Source: Candidatus Limivivens intestinipullorum (GTDB lineage: Bacteria; Bacillota; Clostridia; Lachnospirales; Lachnospiraceae). Taken from it: a DNA stretch of 64,000 nucleotides. The notes below the pieces were generated by a model that saw nothing but the letters and a program-made list of their open reading frames with translations, had not been told where the DNA came from and did no database searches. Position 1 is the stretch's first letter. Each line of letters opens with the position of its first letter. Below, one piece after another: positions 24,935-33,517 of the stretch. The translations under genes and the position numbers were made by a program. The stretch is taken from contig DVIQ01000022.1 in the NCBI GenBank assembly GCA_018711185.1, forward strand, positions 1 through 64,000, in the 5' to 3' direction.

Positions 24935-26752
24935 TTACGTCAGGTTTTCCGGCAGGACCGCCGGAATGGTGAAGGTCACAAGAAATCCCTGGCCGTCCGC
25001 GCCGCAGGAGGCGTGAATTCCCGCGCTGTCTCCGAAGACCAGCTTCAGACGGCGGTTTACGTTTGAGAGGGCAAAGCCGTTGTTGTCCCCGGAATCCTGG
25101 AGCACCGGTCCGGAGAGTTTTTCCCGAAGCTGTTCGAGCTCCCCGGGGGTGGCGGAAACCCCATTGTCTTCCACCTCAAAGCGGGCATACAGGCCATCCT
25201 CCCTCCGAAGAGGAAGCACCCGTATGGAGAGAAAATTGTCGTCCCGGTTCAGGTCAAGGCCGTGGACAAAATAGTTTTCCACCAGGGGCTGCAGGGTATG
25301 TTTGGGAAGACCGTACAGCTTCAGGGAGGAGTCCAGATCAATCTCGTAGTCAAAATTCCGGTAATTATACATATACAGGTTGATGAGATTTTCGCAGAAG
25401 CTGCACTCCTCGCCAATGGACACATAGAGGTTGCGCCTGGTCTGGTTCCGGTACATTTTGGAGAGAAGAATCAGCATCTGGGCCGCGTCGGCGGTGTTCC
25501 CTTTTAGAATCTGAACCCGGATCTGTTCCAGGGTATTGTAGAGAAAATGCGGGTTGATGCTGGTCTGCATGGCGTACAGCTCCGCCTTGTGCTGGGAGAT
25601 TTCCAGGCCGTAGGTTTTTTCAACGCTTTTCTGGAGTTCTCCGCACATGTAGTTGAAGCTCTGAATGATTTTCGTGAACTCGTCGTTGGTTTTCGGAACG
25701 GGCAGACGGTAGTCCAGATTGTTCTGGCCTACTTTGCTCATGCCCTCCTGGATGGCCTTGATCCGGCGGTCGGAGATACGCAGGGAGACGGCGTATACCA
25801 GGATGCCCATGAGACAGATCCCGGTGGCCAGAATCCAGAGAACTGTCTGGTTATAGCTCGCAGGAAGGGCGGATTTCGGAACCTGGTAGCTTACGTAGTA
25901 TTCATAGAGGCCGTTGTAGAGAGAGGCACAGTAATAGGTCTCTTGGTCCATGGTCTGGGTGTTCCGGGGATACCGCACAATGCCTGTGGTGGAGCTGCCA
26001 TCGTAGAAGGTCAGAGGGATTTTATCCTGGGAGCTGTAGTCCGCGTCGGAGGAGTAGAGGATTTCTCCCTGCTGATTGCGGATAGACAGCGTGCTTTCCG
26101 GAAGGAGATTGGCGCTGACCGTCAGATTGTTCAGCTCTGCCGTGGAGTAGAGCAGGATAATCCGGCCCACCTCCGTAAGGTCGGAGCTGGAATACGCGAA
26201 AATCGTACCCGCGAGACCGTACACATGGCTGACGGGTTTTTCATACCCGCTGCTCAGTGAGTCCAGGGTGGAATCGGACAGCAAGGTCACGGTAAAAGCC
26301 GGCGTAGTGAAATCCTTTTTTTCAAGGCCGATGTCCTCCAGGGTCTTGTACCTGGCGTCGTACTGGTACAGATCTCCTGAATTCCCAAGAATCAGGACGC
26401 CGCCCAGATAGGAGTCGTACCGGCAGATCGTTTCCAGCAGAGAAGTAACCTGTGTCTGGGACTGCTGGGTCAGAGAATCCAGCCCCTGGGTGCAGAGCTG
26501 GACAAGAGCACGATTGCGGGATTTATCGTCAAACATCGGGGAAAGACTGTTGGAAAAAGTATTTTCTTTTGACTGGAGAACGGAAGAGAGATTGTTGATG
26601 GCAATGTCGTAGTTCTGCAGATATTCGTCAAGCTCCTGACTGCGCAGCAGAGAGCTTCCGAAAAAAAGCAGAATCGCCGTCACGGCGCAGAGGCAGACGA
26701 TGCAGATGAACAAAACTTTTGAGTAGTATCCGGAAATTATTTTTTTCAGCAT
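24935..26752 (-). CDS. Sensor histidine kinase, YesM type
   Basis: A 605-residue membrane kinase. One transmembrane helix near residues 8-28, a large extracellular sensing domain (about 30-290), a second helix (about 295-320), a HAMP domain, then the YesM-type phospho-acceptor region with SINPHFLYNTLEQIR and an ATPase domain with VEDNGV and the GFALSNVNRRL loop. An upstream ATG (26782) exists, but ATG 26752 follows AGGGGTG by 6 bases and gives the usual short cytoplasmic N-terminus. Its partner is probably the YesN-type regulator at 3763-5259; such pairs are normally adjacent, so the 20-kb separation is unusual. The kinase is divergent from the second solute-binding protein. Confidence 0.93.
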   Translation of the reverse strand: MLKKIISGYYSKVLFICIVCLCAVTAILLFFGSSLLRSQELDEYLQNYDIAINNLSSVLQSKENTFSNSLSPMFDDKSRNRALVQLCTQGLDSLTQQSQTQVTSLLETICRYDSYLGGVLILGNSGDLYQYDARYKTLEDIGLEKKDFTTPAFTVTLLSDSTLDSLSSGYEKPVSHVYGLAGTIFAYSSSDLTEVGRIILLYSTAELNNLTVSANLLPESTLSIRNQQGEILYSSDADYSSQDKIPLTFYDGSSTTGIVRYPRNTQTMDQETYYCASLYNGLYEYYVSYQVPKSALPASYNQTVLWILATGICLMGILVYAVSLRISDRRIKAIQEGMSKVGQNNLDYRLPVPKTNDEFTKIIQSFNYMCGELQKSVEKTYGLEISQHKAELYAMQTSINPHFLYNTLEQIRVQILKGNTADAAQMLILLSKMYRNQTRRNLYVSIGEECSFCENLINLYMYNYRNFDYEIDLDSSLKLYGLPKHTLQPLVENYFVHGLDLNRDDNFLSIRVLPLRREDGLYARFEVEDNGVSATPGELEQLREKLSGPVLQDSGDNNGFALSNVNRRLKLVFGDSAGIHASCGADGQGFLVTFTIPAVLPENLT

Positions 26753-26826
26753 AGCTTTCACCCCTGACAAGCGCGGACTCACACGGCGCGGTTTTCGCGG
26801 ATGCCTCGGCTTTCCGCGTTTGTTTC

Positions 26827-26855
26827 ATTATAGCAGGCGGGACAGGGAAACGCAA
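26827..26855 (-). promoter_or_regulatory. Probable promoter of the sensor kinase
   Basis: On the minus strand TTGCGT (plus 26850-26855), a 17-bp spacer and a perfect TATAAT (plus 26827-26832) lie 75 bp before the start codon. The -35 box is the end of the hairpin sequence annotated at 26850-26894. Confidence 0.6.
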
Positions 26856-26894
26856 TATCCCATCGCGGGTGGCGATTGGGGATGGGTTTTGCGT
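26850..26894. repeat. Hairpin resembling the inner stem of the GTAAC-type MITE
   Basis: ACGCAATATCCCATCGC pairs imperfectly with GGCGATTGGGGATGGG...TTGCGT. The order ATCCCATCGC-loop-GGCGATT-TGG-TTTTGC matches the 3' half of the MITE copies, but the termini are missing. Probably an old remnant. Confidence 0.5.
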
Positions 26895-26928
26895 GCAACG
26901 TCACAGATGCCAGAGAGGAGGAAAAGCA

Positions 26929-28644
26929 GTGAGAGGAAAGTGGATTGCGGCAGCCGGACTGTCGGCAGGGGCCCTCTGCGCGGTTTTCGCCGTGCTGCCC
27001 CAGAGCAAAAGCGCGGCATGGGAGGAATCCTCTGAAGAGGTGGTGCTGCGGGCGTTTATCCAGCAGTCGGCCAGCGCGGAATCCGGTGTCTGGCAGGGCT
27101 GGGGAGCCCAGAAGCTTCTGGAGGATACCGGGATTTCCATAGAATTTTATCCTTCCGGAGAAGATGTGGAGGATAAGCTTCTTCGATATATCGCGGCGGG
27201 AACCATTCCGGATCTCATCGGGTTTCGGGATCTGAATCAGGCTCAGATGGCTATGGAGGCCGGACTTTTGGTGTCCCTGGATGATTACGCCCAATACCTT
27301 CCGAGTATTTTTGAGACGGAGGAGTATGAAAGCGCGGTGGCCTACAGCAGGGAAAAAAACAGCAACGGCGAGGGCGAGCTCTATCTGATGCCCACCTCCA
27401 TCGGGCCGGTATCCTATAACGCGTATAACTGGGTGCCGCTCCTGCAGTGGGATGCTTACAAAAAGATCGGGATGCCGAAAGTGGAGACCCTGGAGGACTA
27501 TCTGGATGTGGTGGAAGAAATGCTGGAATACAAGCCGGTAAATGAGAACGGAGACAAGATTTATGGCTTTTCTCTGTTTACGGACTGGGACCGTTATTCG
27601 CTCCTTGAGGTGGCAGCCCTGTCTTATTTTTACGGAATCGACACGGAATATGTGTCCATGCTGATGGAGACGGATGTGGTGAACCGGGTGACCAACTCGA
27701 TTCTGGACGAGGACAGCTTTTATAAACGGGCTCTGCATTTCTATTTCGAGGCCAACCAGAGAGGACTTTTGGATCCGGATTCCAGGACTCAGACATATCA
27801 GAATCTGGAAAATAAGTTCAGCCAGGGACGGGTTATGTTCTCCTGGTTTTCGTGGCTGACAGGCACTTACAATACTGAGGCGGCAGGGCATGTTAATGAT
27901 CCGGACAATCCGGACGGCTATGCCAGCGTGGTGGCGGAAGATATGAAGCTTTATGAGGCTCCGGACCAGGTAATCGGAAGAAACTGGTATCTGGCAATCA
28001 GCGCAAACTGTAAGATGCCGGAAAAAGCCTGTGAGCTTTTAAACTGGCTGTACGATCCGGCAGTGGAGCACTATCTGTACAATGGTCCTCAGGGCGTTAC
28101 CTGGGATTACGATGAGAACGGCGAGCCGCATCTGACGGAAGCCGGATGGACGGCAGTGGAAAATGAAGACCAGGATCTCATGCCGGGGGATCAGGCGGGC
28201 TCCTTTCAGGACGGCATGTATCCCTTTAACTCTCTGGGTATGCAGGCCTCAGCCATCTGGGAGGACGGCTACAGCATCAGCTACCGGTACTGGCCATCGA
28301 CTCTGGCGGCGGACGACAGCCTGATGGAGAAGGAGATCAGCGAATACTGGGGCTATGATACACTGGCAGAATACCTGTATGCCACGGATAAGGTGGCAAA
28401 ATCCACGATTGCCGTAAATATGATCCCTGCGGCTTCGGAAGAACTGGGGGCTCGTATTGCGAGGATCGGGGAAGTGGTTATCGAGAGTTCCTGGGATATG
28501 ATCTACGCCGCGGACGAAGAAGAGTTTGAACAGATCTGGCAGGAGATGCGAACGCAGGCCGTAGAGCTGGGCATGGACGAGGTGGAAGCCTACTATCAGA
28601 AGGCATGGGCCCAGGCGCTGGAAGAGGCCGCGGAGTATGAGTGA
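26929..28644 (+). CDS. Second extracellular solute-binding protein (orphan)
   Basis: A family 1 solute-binding protein of 571 residues. The frame is open from 26869, but GTG 26929 follows GAGGAGGA and gives a clean signal peptide (RGKWIAAAGLSAGALCAVFAVL... ending near SKSAA). A Cys lies in the hydrophobic core, but not in a proper lipobox. The mature part shows LLRYIAAGTIPDLIGF and the Trp/Tyr-rich pattern of oligosaccharide-binding proteins. No permease follows. It is divergent from the YesM-type kinase and shares its 176-bp upstream region, so it may either hand ligand to the LplBC-type permeases or help the kinase sense it. Both roles are inferred. Confidence 0.85.
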   Translation: MRGKWIAAAGLSAGALCAVFAVLPQSKSAAWEESSEEVVLRAFIQQSASAESGVWQGWGAQKLLEDTGISIEFYPSGEDVEDKLLRYIAAGTIPDLIGFRDLNQAQMAMEAGLLVSLDDYAQYLPSIFETEEYESAVAYSREKNSNGEGELYLMPTSIGPVSYNAYNWVPLLQWDAYKKIGMPKVETLEDYLDVVEEMLEYKPVNENGDKIYGFSLFTDWDRYSLLEVAALSYFYGIDTEYVSMLMETDVVNRVTNSILDEDSFYKRALHFYFEANQRGLLDPDSRTQTYQNLENKFSQGRVMFSWFSWLTGTYNTEAAGHVNDPDNPDGYASVVAEDMKLYEAPDQVIGRNWYLAISANCKMPEKACELLNWLYDPAVEHYLYNGPQGVTWDYDENGEPHLTEAGWTAVENEDQDLMPGDQAGSFQDGMYPFNSLGMQASAIWEDGYSISYRYWPSTLAADDSLMEKEISEYWGYDTLAEYLYATDKVAKSTIAVNMIPAASEELGARIARIGEVVIESSWDMIYAADEEEFEQIWQEMRTQAVELGMDEVEAYYQKAWAQALEEAAEYE

Positions 28645-28689
28645 GAAAAGACGCCCCAGACAGCGAAAGCCTGGGGGAACTGTTACAAG

Positions 28690-28718
28690 GGCGGAGCAGT
28701 CAAGGAGTTTGCTCCGCC
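28690..28718. terminator. Hairpin at the 3' ends of the solute-binding and LysR genes
   Basis: GGCGGAGCA and TGCTCCGCC form a perfect 9-bp stem. The hairpin overlaps the stop codon of the minus-strand LysR gene and lies 45 bp after the plus-strand gene, so it can serve both. No T-tract. Confidence 0.5.
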
Positions 28719-29593
28719 ATAAAGCTCCGGGCGCAGCGGATAAAGGCCGGGAGCGAAGGATGTGAGCGGATGCTTTTATAGTACATTCCGAAATAAGGCG
28801 TGGGAAGTTTACGTACCGGGATATAGACAAGCCTTGGGCTGCGCAGGAGGGCAATGTCCGGCATCAGGATAAAGCCGCAGCCGGCCCGGATCAGCGCTTC
28901 CGCGCAGAGATAATCGTGGGTAGGAAACACTTCCGAGGGCGGCCGTCTGCTTATCAGCGAAGAAATCGGGCTGGCGATTTCCGGCATGGACGGCCAGGCC
29001 TGGCAGATGACCATAGGACCGGACCAGAGATCCTCAAGGGAGAGGGATTCTCTGGAGGCCAGGGGATGCTCCGGGGAAACAACACAGGATACGGGTGCCT
29101 TTGTCAGAGGGACAAAGCTCTCGGTCCTGTTTTTTTTGTCTGACGAGCTGAAACCGAAAATTACGTGGAGCTCTTCTTCACTGAGCTGCGTCTGGAGAAG
29201 GGAGTCGGTAAGATGCTTCAGCAGCGGACGAACGTCTGAATCGAAATGACGGAGTTTTCCCAGAATATCCCCCAAAAGGCGCTCCACAACCAGAGGATTG
29301 GAAAAACCGATGCCAAGGGGGGCGCTTTCGGAAAAGGAGCTGTCGGCCAGCCGTGCCTTGGCCGCGCGTGTTTTTCCGATAATATCCCGGGCGTCCGCGA
29401 GAAAAGTCCATCCGGCGTTTGTAAGCTCTACGATCCGGGTACTGCGGCGGAACAGCTTAACGTTTAGCTCGGATTCCAGAGAACTGATCTGGTGGGTGAC
29501 GGCGGGCTGAGTGATATGAAGCTGTTCCGCGGCTCTGGCAAAGTTCAGGTTGTCTGCCACTGCCAGAAAGCATTCTAACTGAGTCGTATTCAT
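28700..29593 (-). CDS. LysR-family transcriptional regulator
   Basis: A 297-residue LysR regulator. The winged helix-turn-helix (residues 1-60) opens MNTTQLECFLAVADNLNFARAAEQLHITQPAVTHQISSLE in the usual way, and the rest is a two-lobed effector-binding domain (about 90-295). It is divergent from two ABC exporter genes with only 117 bp between, and that gap holds a long near-perfect palindrome beginning 14 bp from the LysR start. LysR proteins typically control the divergent neighbour and themselves, so the exporter is the likely target. The effector is unknown. Confidence 0.95.
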   Translation of the reverse strand: MNTTQLECFLAVADNLNFARAAEQLHITQPAVTHQISSLESELNVKLFRRSTRIVELTNAGWTFLADARDIIGKTRAAKARLADSSFSESAPLGIGFSNPLVVERLLGDILGKLRHFDSDVRPLLKHLTDSLLQTQLSEEELHVIFGFSSSDKKNRTESFVPLTKAPVSCVVSPEHPLASRESLSLEDLWSGPMVICQAWPSMPEIASPISSLISRRPPSEVFPTHDYLCAEALIRAGCGFILMPDIALLRSPRLVYIPVRKLPTPYFGMYYKSIRSHPSLPAFIRCARSFMAEQTP

Positions 29594-29606
29594 AGCCGGT
29601 CTCCTG

Positions 29607-29633
29607 TTATTGATAAAAACTTTTTATTAATAA
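29607..29633. promoter_or_regulatory. 27-bp palindrome, candidate LysR operator
   Basis: TTATTGATAAAAA and TTTTTATTAATAA are inverted repeats with one mismatch around a central C. It lies between the divergent LysR and exporter genes, 14 bp from the LysR start codon. Confidence 0.6.
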
Positions 29634-29710
29634 TAACATTTTTTGATTTCACTTTCAAGAAAAAATGCGGTAAAAAATAATAGAAAATGTAGAAAGGAAT
29701 CTGAGACATT

Positions 29711-31486
29711 ATGATAAAAATTTTAATGAAGCAGATCGGACAGTACAAAAGGGATACGATCCTGACGCCGGTCTTTACGGGGCTGGAAGTGTTGCTGGAA
29801 ATCCTGATTCCTTTTATTACTGCCAAAATTATTGACGAAGGAATTGAAGCGGGAAATATGACCAGGGTATATCAGTACGGCCTTCTGATGCTTGTGATGG
29901 CGGCGCTGAGTCTGGTATGCGGTTATCTGGCGGGCGCTTTCGCGGCCAGAGCTTCCTCCGGTTTTGCCTGCAACCTGCGGGACAGCATGTATGAGAGTAT
30001 ACAGACCTATTCTTTTTCTAACATTGACAAATTCTCTACCGCCGGGCTTGTAACCCGTATGACCACGGATGTAACAAACCTGCAGAACGCGTTTCAGATG
30101 ATTATCCGTATCGCGGTGCGTTCTCCCCTGATGCTGATTGTCAGCATGGTGATGTGCCTTGTGATCAACGTGCGGCTCAGCCTGATTTTCGTGGCGGCGA
30201 TCCTGGTGCTGGGATGCATTCTGTTTTTTATTATGACCAGGACCACAAAGATTTTCGATCAGGTATTCAGCAAATACGACGACTTAAACGCCAGCGTTCA
30301 GGAGAATGTGACGGCGATCCGCGTGGTGAAAGCCTTTGTGCGGGAGGATTATGAAAACGAGAAGTTCACCAGGGCCGCCCAGAACCTGTACCGTCTGTTT
30401 GTGAAGGCGGAAAAGATTCTGACCTACAATAACCCGGCCATGATGCTGGTGGTTTACGGCTGTATCCTGGCCCTCTCCTGGTTCGGCGCGCGGTTCGTGA
30501 CGGCGGGAAGCCTTACCACCGGAGAGCTGACCTCCATGTTCAGCTATGTAATGAGCATCCTCATGTCCCTGATGATGCTTTCCATGATTTTTGTTATGGT
30601 GACCATGAGCGGCGCCAGCGCCAGGCGTATCGTCCAGGTTCTGACGGAGAAGCCGGATCTGGCAAATCCCGCGAAGCCGGTGACAGAGATCCCGGACGGG
30701 CGCATTGATTTCAACCATGTAAGCTTTTCCTATAAATCCGCCCAGACAGATCTTACCCAGGAACGCAAGTATGCTCTTCAGGACATCGACCTGCATATCC
30801 GCTCCGGAGAGACCATCGGAATCATCGGCGGCACCGGCTGCGGAAAGTCCAGCCTGGTGAACCTGGTGAGCCGGCTGTACGACGTGGATCAGGGAAGTGT
30901 CTGCGTAGGCGGAAGAAACGTTAAGGAATACGATATGGAGACCCTGCGAAACCAGGTGGCTGTGGTGCTTCAGAAAAACGTGCTGTTCTCCGGCACAATT
31001 CTGGAAAACCTCCGCTGGGGCAATGAAAACGCCACGGAGGAAGAATGCCGCGAGGCTTGTATCCAGGCCTGCGCGGACGAGTTCGTGAGCCAGTTCCCGG
31101 ACGGCTACAACACCTACATCGAGCAGGGCGGCACCAATGTGTCCGGCGGCCAGAAGCAGCGGCTCTGCATCGCCAGAGCGCTTCTGAAGAAGCCGAAGGT
31201 CCTGATTCTGGACGATTCCACCAGCGCCGTGGATACAGCCACGGACGCCAGCATCCGGGCAGCTTTCGCGAAAAGCATTCCGGGGACCACAAAGCTGATC
31301 ATTGCCCAGCGTATTTCCAGTGTGGAGGGCGCGGACCGCATTCTTGTGCTGGATGAGGGAAGAATCAGCGGTTTCGGAACCCACGAAGAGCTTCTGGAAA
31401 CGAATGAGATTTATCGGGATATTTATGAGACACAGATGAATGCCGGCGGCGACTTCGACCACCAGACAGCGGAAAGGAGGGCGTAA
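29711..31486 (+). CDS. ABC exporter half-transporter with degenerate ATP site
   Basis: A 591-residue exporter: six membrane segments (residues 15-310) fused to an ATPase domain (about 340-580). Walker A is GGTGCGKSS, the signature is VSGGQ and Walker B is LILDDST, where the catalytic Glu is replaced by Asp. This is the mark of the inactive site in heterodimeric exporters such as BmrCD, LmrCD and TmrAB. It starts at ATG 29711 and ends 2 bp before its partner gene, so the two are co-translated. Typical substrates of this class are drugs, peptides or lipids. Confidence 0.93.
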   Translation: MIKILMKQIGQYKRDTILTPVFTGLEVLLEILIPFITAKIIDEGIEAGNMTRVYQYGLLMLVMAALSLVCGYLAGAFAARASSGFACNLRDSMYESIQTYSFSNIDKFSTAGLVTRMTTDVTNLQNAFQMIIRIAVRSPLMLIVSMVMCLVINVRLSLIFVAAILVLGCILFFIMTRTTKIFDQVFSKYDDLNASVQENVTAIRVVKAFVREDYENEKFTRAAQNLYRLFVKAEKILTYNNPAMMLVVYGCILALSWFGARFVTAGSLTTGELTSMFSYVMSILMSLMMLSMIFVMVTMSGASARRIVQVLTEKPDLANPAKPVTEIPDGRIDFNHVSFSYKSAQTDLTQERKYALQDIDLHIRSGETIGIIGGTGCGKSSLVNLVSRLYDVDQGSVCVGGRNVKEYDMETLRNQVAVVLQKNVLFSGTILENLRWGNENATEEECREACIQACADEFVSQFPDGYNTYIEQGGTNVSGGQKQRLCIARALLKKPKVLILDDSTSAVDTATDASIRAAFAKSIPGTTKLIIAQRISSVEGADRILVLDEGRISGFGTHEELLETNEIYRDIYETQMNAGGDFDHQTAERRA

Positions 31487-31488
31487 AT

Positions 31489-33411
31489 ATGGCGGTAAGG
31501 ACAGTAAAAGGACCGGGAATGGGAGCGAACCAGGGAGGACCCCGGGTAGAGCATCCCGGCAAAGTGATCGGCCGTGTTCTGGGTTATGTGCTGAAAAGCT
31601 ATAAAATCCAGTTTTTGTTTGTCATCATCGGCATTCTGGGATCGGCTTTCTGCACCGTCCAGGGAACTCTGTTTATGCAGACGCTGATCGATGACTATAT
31701 TCTGCCTCTGACCCAGACGGCGGATCCGGATTTCGGCCCCCTGGCAGGGGCGCTGCTTCGGATGGCTGCCATTTTCGCGGCTGGTATCGTCTGCGCGTTT
31801 CTGTACAACCGGCTCATGGTATACATCAGCCAGGGAACCCTGCGGAACGTCCGGATCGAGCTGTTTACGAACATGGAATATCTGCCCATCAAATATTTTG
31901 ACACCCACGCCCACGGTGACATCATGTCGGTGTACACCAATGACGTGGATACTTTGCGGCAGCTGATCAGCCAGAGTATTCCCCAGGTGATTAACTCCTC
32001 GGTGACCATTGTGATGACCTTTGTGAGCATGTGCATCCTGGACATTCCCCTGACCGTCATGGCGGTGGTTATGGCGGGTGTCATGCTCTTTGTGACAAAG
32101 AAGCTGGGAAAGCGGTCGGGAACGTATTTCACCAGACAGCAGGCGGATCTGGGAAAGGTCAACGGCTATATAGAGGAAATGATGGAAGGGCAGAAAGTGG
32201 TTAAGGTATTCTGCCACGAAGAAAAGAGTTTAGAACAGTTCCGGGCCATCAATGACCAGCTTCGGGACAGCGCCAACAAGGCGAATAAATTTGCCAACAT
32301 CATCATGCCCATCAACGCGAACATCGGAAACATCAGCTATGTGCTCTGCGCCATCATCGGCGCGGCTTTGGCGCTTAGCGGCTGGACGGGACTTACTCTG
32401 GGCGCCCTGGTGTCCTTCCTGACCCTGAACAAAAACTTTACCCAGCCCATCACCCAGGTGAGCCAGCAGATGAACATGATCGTCATGGCCATGGCCGGCG
32501 CCCAGCGTGTCTTTGACCTGATGGATGAGAAGAAAGAAGAGGACAACGGCTATGTGGAATTGGTAAACGCCAAAGAGCTTCCGGACGGAACGCTCACCGA
32601 GACGAAGGAGCGCACCGGCCTGTGGGCATGGCGTCATCCCCATAAGGCCGAGGGAACCGTTACCTATACAAAACTTGAGGGGGGCGTGACTTTCAACGAT
32701 GTGGACTTCGGTTACGATGACAAAAAGATCGTCCTCCACAACATTAAGATGTACGCCATGCCGGGCCAGAAAATCGCCTTTGTGGGAAGCACCGGCGCGG
32801 GAAAGACCACGATCACGAATCTGATCAACCGGTTCTACGACATCCAGGACGGCAAAATCCGCTACGATGAAATCAATATCAACAAGATCAAAAAAGGAGA
32901 TCTGCGCCGATCCCTTGGAATGGTTCTGCAGGACACGCATCTGTTTACGGGAACGGTTATGGATAATATCCGCTACGGCCGTCTGGACGCCACAGATGAG
33001 GAATGCATGGCGGCCGCCAGACTTGCCAATGCCGACGGCTTTATCCGCCGCCTTCCGGAGGGCTATCAGACCATGCTCACCGGAGACGGGGCGAATTTAA
33101 GCCAGGGCCAGAGACAGCTCCTCGCCATTGCCAGGGCTGCTGTGGCAGATCCGCCGGTACTGATTCTGGACGAAGCCACTTCCTCCATCGACACCAGAAC
33201 GGAGAAGCTGGTGCAGCAGGGTATGGACGGGCTGATGAAGGGAAGAACCACCTTCGTTATCGCCCACCGGCTTTCGACCATCCGCAACGCGGACTGCATC
33301 ATGGTGCTGGAACACGGGCGAATCATCGAGAGAGGAAACCACGACCAGCTCATCGCCGAGAAAGGAAAGTATTACCAGCTTTATACGGGAAAATTTGAAG
33401 AAAGCGCGTAA
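31489..33411 (+). CDS. ABC exporter half-transporter with canonical ATP site
   Basis: A 640-residue partner of the preceding protein. Six membrane segments are followed by an ATPase domain with Walker A GSTGAGKTT, signature LSQGQ and Walker B LILDEATSSID, all intact. A Gly/Pro-rich N-terminal extension of about 30 residues and a linker of about 45 residues between membrane and ATPase parts make it longer than its partner, as is common for the active half of BmrCD-like pairs. It is probably controlled by the divergent LysR protein. A strong terminator follows. Confidence 0.93.
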   Translation: MAVRTVKGPGMGANQGGPRVEHPGKVIGRVLGYVLKSYKIQFLFVIIGILGSAFCTVQGTLFMQTLIDDYILPLTQTADPDFGPLAGALLRMAAIFAAGIVCAFLYNRLMVYISQGTLRNVRIELFTNMEYLPIKYFDTHAHGDIMSVYTNDVDTLRQLISQSIPQVINSSVTIVMTFVSMCILDIPLTVMAVVMAGVMLFVTKKLGKRSGTYFTRQQADLGKVNGYIEEMMEGQKVVKVFCHEEKSLEQFRAINDQLRDSANKANKFANIIMPINANIGNISYVLCAIIGAALALSGWTGLTLGALVSFLTLNKNFTQPITQVSQQMNMIVMAMAGAQRVFDLMDEKKEEDNGYVELVNAKELPDGTLTETKERTGLWAWRHPHKAEGTVTYTKLEGGVTFNDVDFGYDDKKIVLHNIKMYAMPGQKIAFVGSTGAGKTTITNLINRFYDIQDGKIRYDEININKIKKGDLRRSLGMVLQDTHLFTGTVMDNIRYGRLDATDEECMAAARLANADGFIRRLPEGYQTMLTGDGANLSQGQRQLLAIARAAVADPPVLILDEATSSIDTRTEKLVQQGMDGLMKGRTTFVIAHRLSTIRNADCIMVLEHGRIIERGNHDQLIAEKGKYYQLYTGKFEESA

Positions 33412-33419
33412 ACGGTCCT

Positions 33420-33464
33420 GTTCAGGTCTGCGTGTGTGCTGCGCGGACTGTAGGAACGTGATTT
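33420..33464 (+). mobile_element. Remnant of a GTAAC-type MITE
   Basis: About 45 bases match the left part of the element (TTCAGGTCTGCG, the GC-rich hairpin, and TAGGAACGTGATT). Both ends are gone and several bases differ. Confidence 0.6.
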
Positions 33465-33472
33465 CGCAAAAG

Positions 33473-33509
33473 AACGGCCCCTGGCATTGCCTGCCAGGGA
33501 CCGTTTTTA
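33473..33509. terminator. Bidirectional terminator
   Basis: AACGGCCCCTGGCA and TGCCAGGGACCGTT pair with one bulge and are followed by TTTTT on the plus strand. It lies between the exporter operon and the convergent LRR operon and has A-rich DNA on its left, so it can work in both directions. Confidence 0.85.
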
Positions 33510-33517
33510 ATATGCTG

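Noticed and set aside
30921-31292. Minus-strand frames in the ABC exporter genes
   Set aside because: They are antisense to well-supported ATPase domains and have no ribosome binding sites.
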